Positions 54,246 to 64,000 of a stretch of DNA of 64,000 bases are shown here, piece after piece (the first letter of the stretch is position 1; every line of letters begins with the position of its first letter). The stretch spans positions 124,001 to 188,000 of the forward strand of contig CACPCD010000001.1 of the NCBI GenBank assembly GCA_902632315.1, given 5' to 3'. The stretch comes from an uncultured Pelagibacteraceae bacterium (GTDB lineage Bacteria; Pseudomonadota; Alphaproteobacteria; Pelagibacterales; Pelagibacteraceae). The translations under genes were made by a program, and so were the position numbers. The notes under the pieces were generated by a model. The model was not told the DNA's origin, made no database searches, and saw only the letters and a program-made list of their open reading frames with translations.

Positions 54246-54956
54246 ATGAGTGAAATAGCTTTGATTGGAAAAAAAATTGGTATGACTAGAGAGTTTTATA
54301 AGTCAGGTCAACTGGTGCCTGTGACTGTATTAAAAATTGAAAAGGCAAGAGTTATTAGCGTGATTGAAAAAGAAAAAAGAGGTTATTCAGCTGTTCAACT
54401 AGGTTACGGAAAAATTAAAAATTCAAAAATTAATAAAGCAATGAAAGGCTATTTTACAAAAAAAAATACAGAAGCTAAAAAAACTCTTAAAGAGTTTAGG
54501 GTTGAGAAAACAGAAAACTTTAAAGAAGGAAATGAATTCGGTCTCGAAATTTTTAAAGATGTAAAATTTGTTGATACAAGATCAAAAACTATTGGTAAGG
54601 GTTTTGCAGGAGCCATGAAAAGACATAATTTTGGTGGTTTGAGAGCTACTCATGGGGTCTCAATATCTCATAGATCTCATGGTTCTACAGGCCAAAGACA
54701 AGATCCAGGCAAGGTATTTAAGGGAAAAAAGATGGCAGGTCACATGGGAGACAAATTAAGAACTATGCAAAATATTGAAATTATTAAAACAGATTTGGAT
54801 AATGAATTACTTTATCTTAAAGGATCTATACCAGGATCAAAAAATTCAGAAGTCCTTGTTAAGCGTTCAGTGAAAAATATAAAAAAGATGACTGTTATTG
54901 AAAAATTAAAAGCTGCTGAAGAAGCTAAAAAAACACCAGAAAAGAAGAAAAAATAA
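54246..54956 (+). CDS. rplC: Ribosomal protein L3
   Basis: 236 residues, about 25 more than the usual 210 because of a Lys/Ala/Glu-rich C-terminal tail (LKAAEEAKKTPEKKKK). The peptidyl-transferase-proximal loop GGLRATHGVSISHRSHGSTGQRQDPGKVFKGKKMAGHMG is intact; its glutamine is the PrmB methylation site in other bacteria. One-base overlap with rplD. Confidence 0.98.
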   Translation: MSEIALIGKKIGMTREFYKSGQLVPVTVLKIEKARVISVIEKEKRGYSAVQLGYGKIKNSKINKAMKGYFTKKNTEAKKTLKEFRVEKTENFKEGNEFGLEIFKDVKFVDTRSKTIGKGFAGAMKRHNFGGLRATHGVSISHRSHGSTGQRQDPGKVFKGKKMAGHMGDKLRTMQNIEIIKTDLDNELLYLKGSIPGSKNSEVLVKRSVKNIKKMTVIEKLKAAEEAKKTPEKKKK

Positions 54957-55579
54957 TGAAAATAGATAAATTAAATTTAGATGGCAAAAAAAATCAAATT
55001 CAAGTTCTAGACAAAATTTTTTCAGCCAAAATAAATAAAAAACTAATTTACTCTGTCTTATATAAAACAAATGCTAATTATAAAGGTAGGCATGCAAAGA
55101 CAAAACAACAAAATGAAGTATCTGGTCCTACATCAAAAATTTATGCTCAAAAAGGTACTGGTAATGCCAGACATGCTAGTAGAAAGGCTCCTATATTTGT
55201 TGGTGGTGGAGTAGCTCATGGCCCAAAAGGAGAAACCTCTTATAAAAAAAGAAAGCTAAATAAAAGTGAAAAAAAACAAAGTATAGCTTCTCTTATAAGT
55301 GAAAAAAATAAGAATAATAATTTACTTATTTTTAGCGATTTTAATTCAGAAATAAAAAAAACTAAGGAAATGAGCTTAATAATAAAAAAATTCGAAATTT
55401 CAAATGCATTAATTATACTAGACAAAGAATCTAGAAAAAACATAGAACGTGCAGCAAGGAACATTCCAAATATAAAAGTAACCGATGTTAATCATTTTAG
55501 TGCGTTTGATGTTATCAAATTTAGAAAAATTGTTTTTACAGAAAGTTCAGTAAAAGAATTAGAGAAGAGGTATACATAA
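54956..55579 (+). CDS. rplD: Ribosomal protein L4
   Basis: 207 residues. The exit-tunnel loop GTGNARHASRKAPIFVGGGVAHGPK is conserved. In E. coli L4 represses the S10 operon; a matching leader is not obvious here. The following rplW starts at the next base. Confidence 0.97.
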   Translation: MKIDKLNLDGKKNQIQVLDKIFSAKINKKLIYSVLYKTNANYKGRHAKTKQQNEVSGPTSKIYAQKGTGNARHASRKAPIFVGGGVAHGPKGETSYKKRKLNKSEKKQSIASLISEKNKNNNLLIFSDFNSEIKKTKEMSLIIKKFEISNALIILDKESRKNIERAARNIPNIKVTDVNHFSAFDVIKFRKIVFTESSVKELEKRYT

Positions 55580-55873
55580 ATGAGCAAAATTCATCTATAT
55601 GATACAATTTTATCTCCTTTAGTGACTGAAAAATCTACAAATTTATCTGAACAAAATAAAATTGTTTTTAAGGTTCCATCTAAATCAAATAAAAAAAATT
55701 TAAAAAAGAATATTGAAAAAATATTTAAGGTTAATGTGACAAAGATTAATATAATAAATAAACAAAATAGAATTAAATTAACAAGAGGACGAAAAATTAA
55801 AGTTTCAGGATATAAAAAAGCAATAGTGACACTTAAAAAGGGTCAGAGCATAGACTTAACAACTGGTATTTAA
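55580..55873 (+). CDS. rplW: Ribosomal protein L23
   Basis: 97 residues with the start LYDTILSPLVTEKST and the tunnel-exit beta-hairpin NRIKLTRGRKIKVSGYKKAIVTL. Docking site for trigger factor and SRP at the exit. Very Lys-rich. Confidence 0.97.
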   Translation: MSKIHLYDTILSPLVTEKSTNLSEQNKIVFKVPSKSNKKNLKKNIEKIFKVNVTKINIINKQNRIKLTRGRKIKVSGYKKAIVTLKKGQSIDLTTGI

Positions 55874-55874
55874 T

Positions 55875-56714
55875 ATGGGATTAAAAACATTTAAACCTTA
55901 CACAAAATCAACTAGAGGTACAATTCTAGTTGACAGATCAGGTCTATGGAAAGGTAAGCCTTTTAAATCTTTAGTTTCACCAAAAAATTCGATGAAAGGA
56001 AGAAATAATAACGGCCACATAACATCCGTAAATAGAGCTGGTGGTCATAAAAAGATGTATAGACATGTTGATTTTTATAGAAAAAAATTTGATATGCCGG
56101 CAAATGTTGAGAGAATTGAATATGATCCAAATAGATCATGTTACATAATGTTAGTAAAATTCTCAGATGGAAGTCATGCTTATTACCTAGCACCACAAAA
56201 AATCAAAATTGGTGATAAAATTGAAAATGGTTCAAAAAAAGAGATTAAGGTTGGTAATTGTATGCCTCTACAAGATATCCCTGTTGGTATTGATATTCAC
56301 AATGTTGAAATTCAACCTGGCGGTGGAGGAAAGATTGCAAGATCTGCAGGCACTTCAGTTACTATAAGCGGATTAGACGGAAATTACAGTCTTATAAAAT
56401 TAGCTTCCGGAGAAGTAAGAAAAATAGACTCAAGATCTTTAGCAACAATAGGTGTTTTAAGTAACCCAGATCAAAAAAATATCAAAATTGGAAAAGCCGG
56501 AAGGTCAAGATGGCTTGGAAGACGACCGCACACTAGGGGAGTAGTGAAAAATCCAGTTGATCACCCCCATGGAGGAGGAGAGGGTAAATCAGCAGGCGGA
56601 AGACATCCTGTTTCTCCAACAGGTCAATCAGCAAAGGGATTGAAAACTAGAGACAATAAGAGAACTGATAAATTTATAGTTAAAAGAAGAAATAAAAGAA
56701 AGGATACTAAATAA
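55875..56714 (+). CDS. rplB: Ribosomal protein L2
   Basis: 279 residues. Conserved RNA-binding core ([22 protein letters not shown]) and the C-terminal [21 protein letters not shown] with the His implicated in peptidyl transfer. One-base overlap with rpsS. Confidence 0.99.
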   Translation: MGLKTFKPYTKSTRGTILVDRSGLWKGKPFKSLVSPKNSMKGRNNNGHITSVNRAGGHKKMYRHVDFYRKKFDMPANVERIEYDPNRSCYIMLVKFSDGSHAYYLAPQKIKIGDKIENGSKKEIKVGNCMPLQDIPVGIDIHNVEIQPGGGGKIARSAGTSVTISGLDGNYSLIKLASGEVRKIDSRSLATIGVLSNPDQKNIKIGKAGRSRWLGRRPHTRGVVKNPVDHPHGGGEGKSAGGRHPVSPTGQSAKGLKTRDNKRTDKFIVKRRNKRKDTK

Positions 56715-57013
56715 TGGCTAGAGCGGTTTGGAAAGGTCCTTTTGTTGAAGAAAGCTTAATGAAAAAAGTTGATAAATACAAAGTTGACCCAAAAAAGATT
56801 CCAATAAAAACTTGGTCAAGAAAATCTACAATTATTCCTGATTTTGTTGGTGTAAGTTTTTTAATTTATAACGGCAAAAAGTTTATACCAATAACAATCT
56901 CTGAGGATATGGTGGGCCATAAACTAGGGGAATTTGCACCCACAAGAACTTTTTTTGGTCATACTCCGGCAGATAAAAAAGCAAAACCAGCGGAAGCCGA
57001 GGTTAAAAAATAA
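56714..57013 (+). CDS. rpsS: Ribosomal protein S19
   Basis: 99 residues. [17 protein letters not shown] and [23 protein letters not shown] are intact, with a short Ala/Glu/Lys tail beyond the usual end. Head protein contacting S13. Followed after 2 bases by rplV. Confidence 0.98.
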   Translation: MARAVWKGPFVEESLMKKVDKYKVDPKKIPIKTWSRKSTIIPDFVGVSFLIYNGKKFIPITISEDMVGHKLGEFAPTRTFFGHTPADKKAKPAEAEVKK

Positions 57014-57015
57014 TT

Positions 57016-57420
57016 ATGAGTAAAGAAACAATAAATAAGAATAATAAAGAAAAAATAGTGAGGTCTATTAACAATAATATAAGATCGAGTGTAAGAAAAC
57101 TTAATCCAATTTTAAAAGGAATAGTTGGTAAAAAAGTTGATATAGCTATTAGAGACCTACAATTTTCTGAAAAGAGAATTAGTAAAGATATTCGAAAAAC
57201 ACTAAATTCTGCTGTAGCCAATGCAGAAAATAATTTTCAATATGATATAGATAAACTTTTTGTAAAAGAAGCCTATTGTGGAAAAAAGATCATAATGAAA
57301 AGATTTAGACCCAGAGCAAAAGGTAGAGCAGCGCCAATATTAAAACCTTACTCGAGTGTTACGATAATTCTATCAGAAAACCAAAAAAAGAAAGTGGAAA
57401 ATCATGGGACAAAAAGTTAA
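57016..57420 (+). CDS. rplV: Ribosomal protein L22
   Basis: 134 residues, about 20 longer than typical through a Lys/Asn-rich N-terminus ([16 protein letters not shown]). The tunnel hairpin [21 protein letters not shown] is present. Overlaps rpsC by 17 bases. Confidence 0.96.
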   Translation: MSKETINKNNKEKIVRSINNNIRSSVRKLNPILKGIVGKKVDIAIRDLQFSEKRISKDIRKTLNSAVANAENNFQYDIDKLFVKEAYCGKKIIMKRFRPRAKGRAAPILKPYSSVTIILSENQKKKVENHGTKS

Positions 57421-58084
57421 TCCAGTAGGTTTTAGGTTGGGTGTCAACAGAGGCTGGGACTCTGTCTGGTATGCAAAAAAAAAGGACTTTGGTAATTATT
57501 TAATAGAGGATTTCAAAATAAGAGAATATATCAAAAAAAATGTGATTAATTCAGGTGTATCAAAAGTTATGATCGAAAGGACTTCAAATAAGTGTTATGT
57601 TACAATTTATACCTCAAGGCCGGGTTTTGTAATTGGTAAAAAAGGAAGTGATATAGACAAAATTAAAAACAATCTAGCTAAGCTTACATCAAACGAAGTA
57701 GCTTTAAACATCAAAGAAATAAAAAAACCAGAAACAAATGCTTATTTAGTTGCAGAAAATATTGCACAACAATTAGTTAAAAGAATTTCTTATAGACGAG
57801 CAATGAAGAGAGCAATGCAATCATGTTTAAGATTAGGAGCTAAAGGAATTAAAGTTTCGATAAGTGGAAGATTAGGTGGAAATGAAATTGCTAGAACAGA
57901 ATGGTTAAGAGACGGCAGCATTCCATCTCATACACTAAGAGCGGATATTGATTATGCAGAAGCCGAGGCGTTAACAACTTATGGTATAATTGGAATTAAA
58001 GTTTGGATTTACAAAGGAGAAGTTTTTGCAAAAGAGTTTAGTCAGGAGACCAACAAAGTGATGAATAAAGAGGTAAAAGAGTAA
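57404..58084 (+). CDS. rpsC: Ribosomal protein S3
   Basis: 226 residues. [20 protein letters not shown], the KH domain [14 protein letters not shown] and the C-terminal [15 protein letters not shown] region. mRNA-entry helicase protein of the 30S head. rplP starts one base after its stop. Confidence 0.99.
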   Translation: MGQKVNPVGFRLGVNRGWDSVWYAKKKDFGNYLIEDFKIREYIKKNVINSGVSKVMIERTSNKCYVTIYTSRPGFVIGKKGSDIDKIKNNLAKLTSNEVALNIKEIKKPETNAYLVAENIAQQLVKRISYRRAMKRAMQSCLRLGAKGIKVSISGRLGGNEIARTEWLRDGSIPSHTLRADIDYAEAEALTTYGIIGIKVWIYKGEVFAKEFSQETNKVMNKEVKE

Positions 58085-58085
58085 G

Positions 58086-58496
58086 ATGTTGCAACCAGTA
58101 AGAACTAAATGGAGAAAAGCTCATAAAGGTAGAATTCATGGAACTGCCTCGAGAGCTAATTTTATAAATTATGGAGCATTTGCCCTAAAAGCTCTAACAC
58201 CTGACAGGGTAACTGGGAAACAAATTGAAGCTGCCAGAGTTGCTTTAACAAGACATATGAAAAGACAAGGAAGGGTTTGGACTAGAATTTTTCCTAATAT
58301 TCCAGTCTCAAAAAAACCAATAGAGGTTAGAATGGGTAAAGGAAAGGGTTCACCAGAATTTTATGCGTGCAGAGTTAAACCAGGTAGAATTTTATTTGAA
58401 GTAGATGGTGTTTCAGAACAAATAGCTAAAGAAGCCTTATACAAAGCCTCAGCTAAATTACCAATTAAGACAAAAACCATAAAGAGGTTTGCTTAA
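58086..58496 (+). CDS. rplP: Ribosomal protein L16
   Basis: 136 residues with [12 protein letters not shown] near the N-terminus and [26 protein letters not shown]. Contacts the A-site tRNA elbow. rpmC begins at 58498 after the TAA. Confidence 0.98.
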   Translation: MLQPVRTKWRKAHKGRIHGTASRANFINYGAFALKALTPDRVTGKQIEAARVALTRHMKRQGRVWTRIFPNIPVSKKPIEVRMGKGKGSPEFYACRVKPGRILFEVDGVSEQIAKEALYKASAKLPIKTKTIKRFA

Positions 58497-58497
58497 A

Positions 58498-58689
58498 ATG
58501 AAAAAACAGGAAGTCAAAAAAATGTCAAAAGACGAGATTTTGAAAAATATTGATAAAAATAAAAAAGATTTATTCAATTTTAGATTTCAAAAAGTAAACT
58601 CGCAAGTTACAAACCCAGCAAAAATTGGAGAAACAAAAAAAAATATTGCAAGATTGAAAACAATTTTAAAAGGAAAATTAAATGCCTAA
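58498..58689 (+). CDS. rpmC: Ribosomal protein L29
   Basis: 63 residues from the ATG at 58498; the TTG start in the track lies inside rpl[21 protein letters not shown] followed by [11 protein letters not shown] is the L29 signature. Overlaps rpsQ by 8 bases. Confidence 0.96.
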   Translation: MKKQEVKKMSKDEILKNIDKNKKDLFNFRFQKVNSQVTNPAKIGETKKNIARLKTILKGKLNA

Positions 58690-58918
58690 AAAGATACTTA
58701 CAGGTACCGTAATAAGTGACAAACCAAACAAGACAATAACAGTTGTTGTTGAAAGAAAATATTCACACCCTTTGCTAAAAAAAGTAATTAAAGTGAAAAA
58801 AAAATATAATGTTCATGATGAAAATAATAAATTTAAAACAGGTGATAAAGTCTCAATAATTGAGAGTAAACCTTTTTCAAAAAATAAGAGATTTCAAGTA
58901 ATGGAAAGTGTAAAATAA
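58682..58918 (+). CDS. rpsQ: Ribosomal protein S17
   Basis: 78 residues; [29 protein letters not shown] and a C-terminal OB-fold strand ([23 protein letters not shown]). One-base overlap with rplN. Confidence 0.97.
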   Translation: MPKKILTGTVISDKPNKTITVVVERKYSHPLLKKVIKVKKKYNVHDENNKFKTGDKVSIIESKPFSKNKRFQVMESVK

Positions 58919-59286
58919 TGATACAGGTTCAAACAGAATTAATGGTAGCAGATAATACTGGTGCTAAAAAAATTGAATGTATAAAAGTGCTAGGTGGCTC
59001 TAAAAGAAGATATGCAAGTATCGGTGATACTATTGTAATAGCAGTGAAAGAAGCAATTCCGAAGGGTAAAGTCAAAAAAGGATCTGTTCACAAAGCTGTT
59101 GTGGTAAGAGTCAAAAAAGGAATTCATAGGGATGATGGTTCCAAAGTTAAATTTGATAATAATGCTGCTGTCTTAGTTGATGACAAAGGTGAACCTGTGG
59201 GAACTAGAATATTTGGTCCTGTAACAAGAGAGTTAAGAAATAGAGGGCAAATGAAAATAATTTCATTAGCACCAGAGGTCTTATAA
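58918..59286 (+). CDS. rplN: Ribosomal protein L14
   Basis: 122 residues, highly conserved: [22 protein letters not shown] and [25 protein letters not shown]. Interface protein contacting h14 of 16S rRNA. One-base overlap with rplX. Confidence 0.99.
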   Translation: MIQVQTELMVADNTGAKKIECIKVLGGSKRRYASIGDTIVIAVKEAIPKGKVKKGSVHKAVVVRVKKGIHRDDGSKVKFDNNAAVLVDDKGEPVGTRIFGPVTRELRNRGQMKIISLAPEVL

Positions 59287-59531
59287 TGATTAAAAAAGGT
59301 TTAAAAGTTAAAGTTTTAACTGGAAAAGATAAAAAAAAAGAAGGTGAAGTTATTGAAATTGATAGATCAAATAATAGAGCCAAAGTAAAACAGATTAATA
59401 TGGTTAAAAAACATGTTAAAACAACAAAAGAAAAAAAAGGCGGAATTATATCAAAAGAGGATTTTATACATTTATCTAATTTAAAATTGGTTGGTGATAA
59501 AATTAAATCTAAAAAGACTGAGGCAAAATAA
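59286..59531 (+). CDS. rplX: Ribosomal protein L24 (short form)
   Basis: 81 residues, some 20 fewer than usual. The KOW domain is complete ([21 protein letters not shown]) and the internal strand [25 protein letters not shown] ends in a basic tail, so the C-terminal extension seen elsewhere has been lost. Consistent with genome economy. Confidence 0.95.
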   Translation: MIKKGLKVKVLTGKDKKKEGEVIEIDRSNNRAKVKQINMVKKHVKTTKEKKGGIISKEDFIHLSNLKLVGDKIKSKKTEAK

Positions 59532-59533
59532 TA

Positions 59534-60088
59534 ATGATACCAAGATTAAAAGAGCTTTATTTTAAAGAAATACAACCATCATTAAAATCACAATTTGGTT
59601 TTAAAAATTTATATATGGGACCTAAAATTGAAAAAATTGTATTAAATATGGGGCTTGGACTTGATGGTAATGACTCTAAAATTTTAAAGTCATGTGAAGA
59701 AGACCTAGCAAAAATAACTGGACAAAAACCTGTTATTACAAAGTTTAAGAAATCAGTCGCAAACTTTAAAACACGTAAAGGAACTAATGCAGGTTTAAAA
59801 GTAACATTAAGAAAAGACAAAATGTATGAATTTTTAGATCGGCTTGTTAATATTGCCTTACCTAGAATCAAAGATTTTAGGGGTCTTTCATCAAAAGGTT
59901 TCGATAATTTTGGAAATTATACTTTTGGGATAAAAGAACACATTATATTTCCAGAGGTAAGCTTTGATAGAGCTGATAAGGTAAGAGGATTAGATATCAT
60001 TATTGTTATTTCATCCAAAAATAATGAACATAGTTATGCTTTGTTAGAAAAATTAAATTTTCCATTTATAAAAAAAGGAGATAATTAA
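59534..60088 (+). CDS. rplE: Ribosomal protein L5
   Basis: 184 residues. KIEKIVLNMGLG, GQKPVITKFKKSVANFKTRKG and the RIKDFRGLSSKGFDNFGNYTFG block are standard. 5S rRNA and P-site tRNA contact protein. Confidence 0.99.
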   Translation: MIPRLKELYFKEIQPSLKSQFGFKNLYMGPKIEKIVLNMGLGLDGNDSKILKSCEEDLAKITGQKPVITKFKKSVANFKTRKGTNAGLKVTLRKDKMYEFLDRLVNIALPRIKDFRGLSSKGFDNFGNYTFGIKEHIIFPEVSFDRADKVRGLDIIIVISSKNNEHSYALLEKLNFPFIKKGDN

Positions 60089-60089
60089 A

Positions 60090-60395
60090 ATGGCTAAATT
60101 GAGCTCAATTAATAAAAATAATAGAAGAATAAAACTATCTAATAAATTTTATCAAAAAAGAGAAAAATTAAAAAAAATAGTTATGAATAAAAAACTCCCT
60201 CTAGAGGAAAGATTTAAAGCTCAGCAGAAACTGTCTAAGCTTCCAAGAAATTCTGCAAAAACAAGAGTTATGAACAGATGTCAAATCACAGGTAGGCCCC
60301 ATGGTGTTTATAGAAAATTAAAAATTTCAAGAATCGCTCTTAGACAACTTGGTCTCCAAGGAAAGATACCTGGTTTAATTAAATCTAGTTGGTAG
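60090..60395 (+). CDS. rpsN: Ribosomal protein S14 (zinc-free form)
   Basis: 101 residues, the long C- form lacking the CxxC zinc motif. RCQITGRPHGVYRKLKISRIALRQLGLQGKIPGLIKSSW is canonical. rpsH follows after 12 bases with a GAAAGGAAAAATT ribosome site. Confidence 0.98.
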   Translation: MAKLSSINKNNRRIKLSNKFYQKREKLKKIVMNKKLPLEERFKAQQKLSKLPRNSAKTRVMNRCQITGRPHGVYRKLKISRIALRQLGLQGKIPGLIKSSW

Positions 60396-60407
60396 AAAGG
60401 AAAAATT

Positions 60408-60803
60408 ATGAGTTTAAGTGATCCAATAGGTGATATGATAGCAAGAGTAAAAAATGCTCAAGCAAGAAATCATAAAAAAGTTGATTTACCTTCTTCGAAT
60501 TTTAAAACAAAAATAGCCGATATACTTAAGAATGAAGGTTTTATAAAAGATTTTAAAATAAGTAATGAAAATAATAAATCAATATTATCCATGGAACTAA
60601 AGTATCATTCAGGAAACCCAGTAATAAGTGCTTTTGAAAGGGTTTCTAAACCAGGAAGAAGAATTTTTTCAAGTGCCAATGGTCTTCCTAAGATAAACAA
60701 TGGCTTAGGCATAGCCATTATATCAACACCAAAGGGTGTCATGACAGATATTGACGCTCGTAAACAAAGGGTTGGTGGGGAAATAATTTGTAAGGTGTTT
60801 TAA
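60408..60803 (+). CDS. rpsH: Ribosomal protein S8
   Basis: 131 residues: DPIGDMIARVKNAQARNH and SKPGRRIFSS, GIAIISTPKGVMTD..A. In E. coli S8 is the translational repressor of the spc operon. One-base overlap with rplF. Confidence 0.98.
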   Translation: MSLSDPIGDMIARVKNAQARNHKKVDLPSSNFKTKIADILKNEGFIKDFKISNENNKSILSMELKYHSGNPVISAFERVSKPGRRIFSSANGLPKINNGLGIAIISTPKGVMTDIDARKQRVGGEIICKVF

Positions 60804-61342
60804 TGTCTAAAATTGGTAAAATTAATATTTCAATTCCAGAAAAAGTAAAAGTTGCTTTAGCAGGAAATATATTGAACATCGAAGGTCCGTTAGGGAAAAA
60901 ATCAATTAATATTGATCTGGAAACATTCAATCTGGATATAAAAGACGGAAAAGAAATATCTATAAAACCAAAAAAAATTGACGATCAAACAAAAAGATTG
61001 TGGGGAATGAATAGAAGCTTAATAAACAATGCTGTTATAGGCTCAAGTCAAGGATATGAAAAAATACTTGAGCTTGTGGGTGTTGGTTATAGAGCTGCAT
61101 TAAAAGGAAATCAGTTAAACCTTCAATTAGGTTACAGTCATGATATTAATTTCGACATACCCGAAGGTATAAAAGTTGTAGTTGAAAAACAAACAACGTT
61201 AAAAATTTCAGGAGCAGATAAACAACAAGTTGGGGCAGTAGCCTCAAAGCTTAAGACTTTAAGAAAAATTGAACCATATAAAGGAAAAGGTGTGAGGGAG
61301 AAAGGTCAATATATTCTAAAGAAAGAAGGGAAAAAGAAATAA
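60803..61342 (+). CDS. rplF: Ribosomal protein L6
   Basis: 179 residues with two related domains; the C-terminal [30 protein letters not shown] and [18 protein letters not shown]-like end ([18 protein letters not shown]) are diagnostic. Near the sarcin-ricin loop. Confidence 0.98.
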   Translation: MSKIGKINISIPEKVKVALAGNILNIEGPLGKKSINIDLETFNLDIKDGKEISIKPKKIDDQTKRLWGMNRSLINNAVIGSSQGYEKILELVGVGYRAALKGNQLNLQLGYSHDINFDIPEGIKVVVEKQTTLKISGADKQQVGAVASKLKTLRKIEPYKGKGVREKGQYILKKEGKKK

Positions 61343-61698
61343 TGAAATTAAATACAAGTAAAAGAAAAAGATTTAGAGTGAGCAATAAAGTCAAAAAATT
61401 TGCTTCTAATGATCGTTTTAGATTAAGTATATCAAGATCAACAAAAAATATCTCAGCACAAATAATTGATGATAAGAAAAGCATTACCTTATTATCTGCA
61501 TCGTCTGTAGAAAAGGATATTAAATCAGTAAAAAAAGTTAATAAAACTGAGCTATCTAAAATAGTAGCTGAAAAACTTGCAAAAAAAGCTCAAGAAAAAA
61601 AAATAACAAAGATTTTTTTTGACAGAGGTGTTTATAAATATCATGGTCGAGTTAAAATATTTGCTGAAACTTTACGTAAAAATGGGATGGAATTTTAA
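61342..61698 (+). CDS. rplR: Ribosomal protein L18
   Basis: 118 residues: [19 protein letters not shown] and the C-terminal [26 protein letters not shown]. Binds 5S rRNA with L5. Overlaps rplF stop by one base. Confidence 0.98.
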   Translation: MKLNTSKRKRFRVSNKVKKFASNDRFRLSISRSTKNISAQIIDDKKSITLLSASSVEKDIKSVKKVNKTELSKIVAEKLAKKAQEKKITKIFFDRGVYKYHGRVKIFAETLRKNGMEF

Positions 61699-61700
61699 TT

Positions 61701-62216
61701 ATGGACAACATTAAAGATAAAAAAAGTGATGATATTTTAGAGAAGTTGGTTCATATCAACAGGATTACTAAAGTAGTTAAAGGTGGAAGAAGATTTGGTT
61801 TCTCGGCATTAGTTGTTGTAGGGAATCAATCAGGAAAAATTGGTATTGCTCACGCAAAAGCCAAACAAGTGCCTGATGCAATTAAAAAGGCTAATGAAAT
61901 GGCAAGAAGAAAATTAATTCAAATTCCGCTGAGAGAGGGTAGAACTATTCATCATGATGTAAAAGCAAAAGACGGCTCTGGAAAAATTGTATTAAGAGCA
62001 GCTTCTAAAGGAACGGGAATAATTGCAGGTGGGCCTGTTAGAGCAGTTTGTGAAGTTTTGGGAGTAAAGGACATTGTTGCTAAATCAATGGGTACCTCAA
62101 ATGCGCATAACGTTATTAGAGCTACTATGAAGGCTTTATTAAAGCAAAATTCTCCAAAACAAATATCATCAATAAGAAATAAAAAAATCTCTGAAATAAT
62201 AGAAAAAAGAGGATAA
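61701..62216 (+). CDS. rpsE: Ribosomal protein S5
   Basis: 171 residues: [23 protein letters not shown] (spectinomycin-determining loop) and [31 protein letters not shown]. Directly overlaps rplO by one base; the usual rpmD (L30) between them is absent. Confidence 0.99.
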   Translation: MDNIKDKKSDDILEKLVHINRITKVVKGGRRFGFSALVVVGNQSGKIGIAHAKAKQVPDAIKKANEMARRKLIQIPLREGRTIHHDVKAKDGSGKIVLRAASKGTGIIAGGPVRAVCEVLGVKDIVAKSMGTSNAHNVIRATMKALLKQNSPKQISSIRNKKISEIIEKRG

Positions 62217-62668
62217 TGATAACTTTAAATAATAGATTAAAAATAAAAAAGAATAAAATCAGAGTGGGTCGTGGCATAGGGTCTGGTAAAGGAAAAACTT
62301 CTGGCAGAGGTGTAAAAGGTCAAAAATCAAGATCTGGTGTGGCCATTAAAAGTTTTGAGGGTGGTCAAATGCCTCTTTATAGACGATTGCCAAAAAGAGG
62401 CTTCAACTCAATCAAAAAGAATAATATTGCTATTTTAAATTTAGAAAAGATTCAGTCTTTCATAGATAAAAAAAGTTTAAAAACTAGTGATACTTTAAAC
62501 TCAAGCCTACTTAAAAAATTAAACTTAATTAATAAAAATTCAGTTAAATTAAAAATTTTAGGATCTGGAGAAATAAAAGATAAGATTAATATCGAAGCCG
62601 ATTTAGCTTCAAAATCTGCAGTAGCAAAGCTTGAAAAAATTGGTGGATCTATTCAACTTAAAAAATAA
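62216..62668 (+). CDS. rplO: Ribosomal protein L15
   Basis: 150 residues. N-terminal [24 protein letters not shown] and [17 protein letters not shown] are canonical. Contacts several 23S domains late in assembly. secY follows after 8 bases. Confidence 0.98.
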   Translation: MITLNNRLKIKKNKIRVGRGIGSGKGKTSGRGVKGQKSRSGVAIKSFEGGQMPLYRRLPKRGFNSIKKNNIAILNLEKIQSFIDKKSLKTSDTLNSSLLKKLNLINKNSVKLKILGSGEIKDKINIEADLASKSAVAKLEKIGGSIQLKK

Positions 62669-62676
62669 AATTAAAA

Positions 62677-63957
62677 ATGAGTTCTACGTCTTCAAGTCAT
62701 GATTTAAGAAATCGTATTTTGTTCACAATAGGTATCTTAGCAGTTTATAGGTTTGGCACTTTTGTTCCATTACCCGGTATTGATCCAGAACAATTAAAAA
62801 TAATGATGGAGGGTAATCAGAAAGGCCTTTTGGGCATGTTTAATGTTTTTGCTGGTGGGGCTGTTAGTAGAATGGCTATTTTTGCACTTGGAATAATGCC
62901 TTACATCTCTTCATCTATTATAGTTCAACTTTTAACTGGAGTATCTGATTATTTTAAAAATCTAAAATCACAAGGTGAAACGGGAAGGTCAAAGATTACA
63001 CAAATAACTAGATATGGAACTGTTTTACTTGCGACAGTTCAAGGATACGGTTTAGCAGTTGGTTTAGAGTCATCAGCTGAATTGGTTATAAATCCAGGTG
63101 CTTTTTTTAAAATTTCTACAGTGACTACTATTGTAGCAGGAACAATCTTTTTAATGTGGCTTGGAGAACAAATTACTCAAAGAGGTATAGGTAACGGTAT
63201 TTCACTAATTATTTTTGCTGGAATTGTTGCGGAAATACCTAGAGCTCTAGTAACAACTTTTGAATTAGGAAGAACGGGTGCTGTTTCAACAATTATGATA
63301 TTGGCTATTTTTATTTTATTAATTTTAACAATATTATTTATTGTATTTATGGAAAGAGCTTTGAGAAAAATTTTAATAAATTATCCAAAAAGACAAATGG
63401 GGAATAAAATGTATGGTGGTGAATCTTCTCATTTACCTTTAAAAATTAATCAAGCAGGAGTAATTCCAGCTATCTTCGCATCAGCTTTACTTTTACTTCC
63501 AGTAACTTTTTCAAATTTTAATTTCTCTGACAATGAGACTTTCTTGAATTTCAGTTCGTTTTTTACCCAAGGTCAACCATTGTATATGTTGTTATATGCA
63601 TCAGGTATAATTTTTTTTACTTTTTTTTACACATCAATAACTTTTAATCCAACAGAAACTGCAGAAAATTTAAGAAAGTATGGAGGTTTCATACCTGGAA
63701 TTAGACCTGGTGAAAGTACAGCCTTATATATAGAGAATATATTGACAAAATTAACTACTATTGGAGCTTTATATTTAACATTAGTTTGTTTAATGCCAGA
63801 GTTTTTAATTGCTAATTATCCAATACCATTTTATTTAGGAGGAACTTCAATTTTAATTGTTGTCGTAGTTGCAATCGATACCGTGACTCAAATACAAACA
63901 AGATTAATGAGTTCTCAGTATGAACAGCTTATTAAAAAAACAAAATTTGGTAGATAA
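62677..63957 (+). CDS. secY: Protein translocase channel SecY
   Basis: 426 residues, ten transmembrane helices. RILFTIGILAVYRFGTFVPLPGI (helix 1), a complete plug region, PYISSSIIVQLL (helix 2), and GIRPGESTALYIENILTKLT in the cytoplasmic loop contacting SecA or the ribosome. Partner SecE is encoded at 39788. Slightly shorter C-terminus than E. coli. Confidence 0.99.
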   Translation: MSSTSSSHDLRNRILFTIGILAVYRFGTFVPLPGIDPEQLKIMMEGNQKGLLGMFNVFAGGAVSRMAIFALGIMPYISSSIIVQLLTGVSDYFKNLKSQGETGRSKITQITRYGTVLLATVQGYGLAVGLESSAELVINPGAFFKISTVTTIVAGTIFLMWLGEQITQRGIGNGISLIIFAGIVAEIPRALVTTFELGRTGAVSTIMILAIFILLILTILFIVFMERALRKILINYPKRQMGNKMYGGESSHLPLKINQAGVIPAIFASALLLLPVTFSNFNFSDNETFLNFSSFFTQGQPLYMLLYASGIIFFTFFYTSITFNPTETAENLRKYGGFIPGIRPGESTALYIENILTKLTTIGALYLTLVCLMPEFLIANYPIPFYLGGTSILIVVVVAIDTVTQIQTRLMSSQYEQLIKKTKFGR

Positions 63958-63960
63958 TAA

Positions 63961-64000
63961 GTGAATATAATACTATTTGGTCCACCTGGCGCAGGAAAAG
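63961..64000 (+). CDS. adk: Adenylate kinase, 5' end only
   Basis: Begins with GTG 3 bases after the secY stop codon; the 13 visible codons read (M)NIILFGPPGAGK, the P-loop that opens adenylate kinase. The secY-adk order is the normal end of the spc operon. The gene continues beyond the window. Confidence 0.9.
   Translation, partial: MNIILFGPPGAGK

Noticed and set aside
1-64000. CRISPR arrays, rRNA genes and insertion sequences
   Set aside because: No regular repeat-spacer arrays, no rRNA motifs and no transposase genes with terminal inverted repeats were seen in reading the window.

Overview
The window looks like a chromosome segment from a SAR11-type (Pelagibacterales) alphaproteobacterium. 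The evidence is the very AT-rich DNA, the Lys/Asn/Ile-rich proteins, intergenic gaps of a few bases, and ribosomal and RNA-polymerase operons with tuf moved out of the str operon. I ran no database search, so the taxonomic call is recognition plus inference.

Layout. (1) 1-3474: housekeeping genes purB (cut by the window edge), map and sfsA on the minus strand, then a CinA-like gene and a gamma-glutamylcyclotransferase-like gene on the plus strand. (2) 3490-14028: a cell-surface glycan region with a C-methyltransferase, a GDP-mannose-4,6-dehydratase-like enzyme, four FkbM-type methyltransferases, a polytopic membrane protein, a family 2 glycosyltransferase, a cupin, a DegT aminotransferase and a 2OG-Fe(II) oxygenase-like protein. 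(3) 14117-23849: an island of small membrane and exported proteins (two DUF805, PrsW-like, EI24/CysZ-like, TM2, a beta-propeller sensor without an output domain, a CII-like regulator, small secreted proteins and a lipoprotein). (4) 24001-30221: tRNA-Leu(UAA), then a second glycan block (GT17, half-size NDP-hexose 2,3-dehydratase, Gfo/Idh/MocA oxidoreductase, C-methyltransferase, cupin, GT4), with NAD kinase embedded in it. (5) 30330-37332: a roughly 6.9 kb integrative element in the tRNA-Thr(UGU) gene. (6) 37362-64000: rlmB, tRNA-Tyr, tRNA-Gly, tuf, tRNA-Trp, secE-nusG-rplKAJL-rpoBC, then the str/S10/spc ribosomal run to secY and the first codons of adk.

The most interesting part is the tRNA-Thr element. 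It is bounded by a perfect 55-bp repeat of the 3' part of the tRNA. It carries a tyrosine recombinase with unusual catalytic residues, an operon of four unrecognised small genes, a primase-polymerase/SF3-helicase protein and one more small gene. It has no capsid, packaging or lysis genes that I can recognise. Behind the replicase lies about 800 bp of non-coding DNA. That DNA holds 23-bp iterons, a DnaA-box-like site, and a tract in which one different word after another occurs exactly twice, 10 bp apart. Helically phased TGACAACA sites lie near both ends and look like integrase arm sites. I read it as a self-replicating satellite or integrative plasmid-like element of a marine alphaproteobacterium.

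A second notable signal is the tRNA-Leu promoter segment. It occurs three times in the same orientation (11.6, 14.1 and 23.9 kb). The first copy still carries a decayed 5' half of the tRNA and runs straight into the oxygenase gene. The promoter part is better conserved than the dead tRNA, which suggests that accessory genes have been placed under copies of a tRNA promoter.
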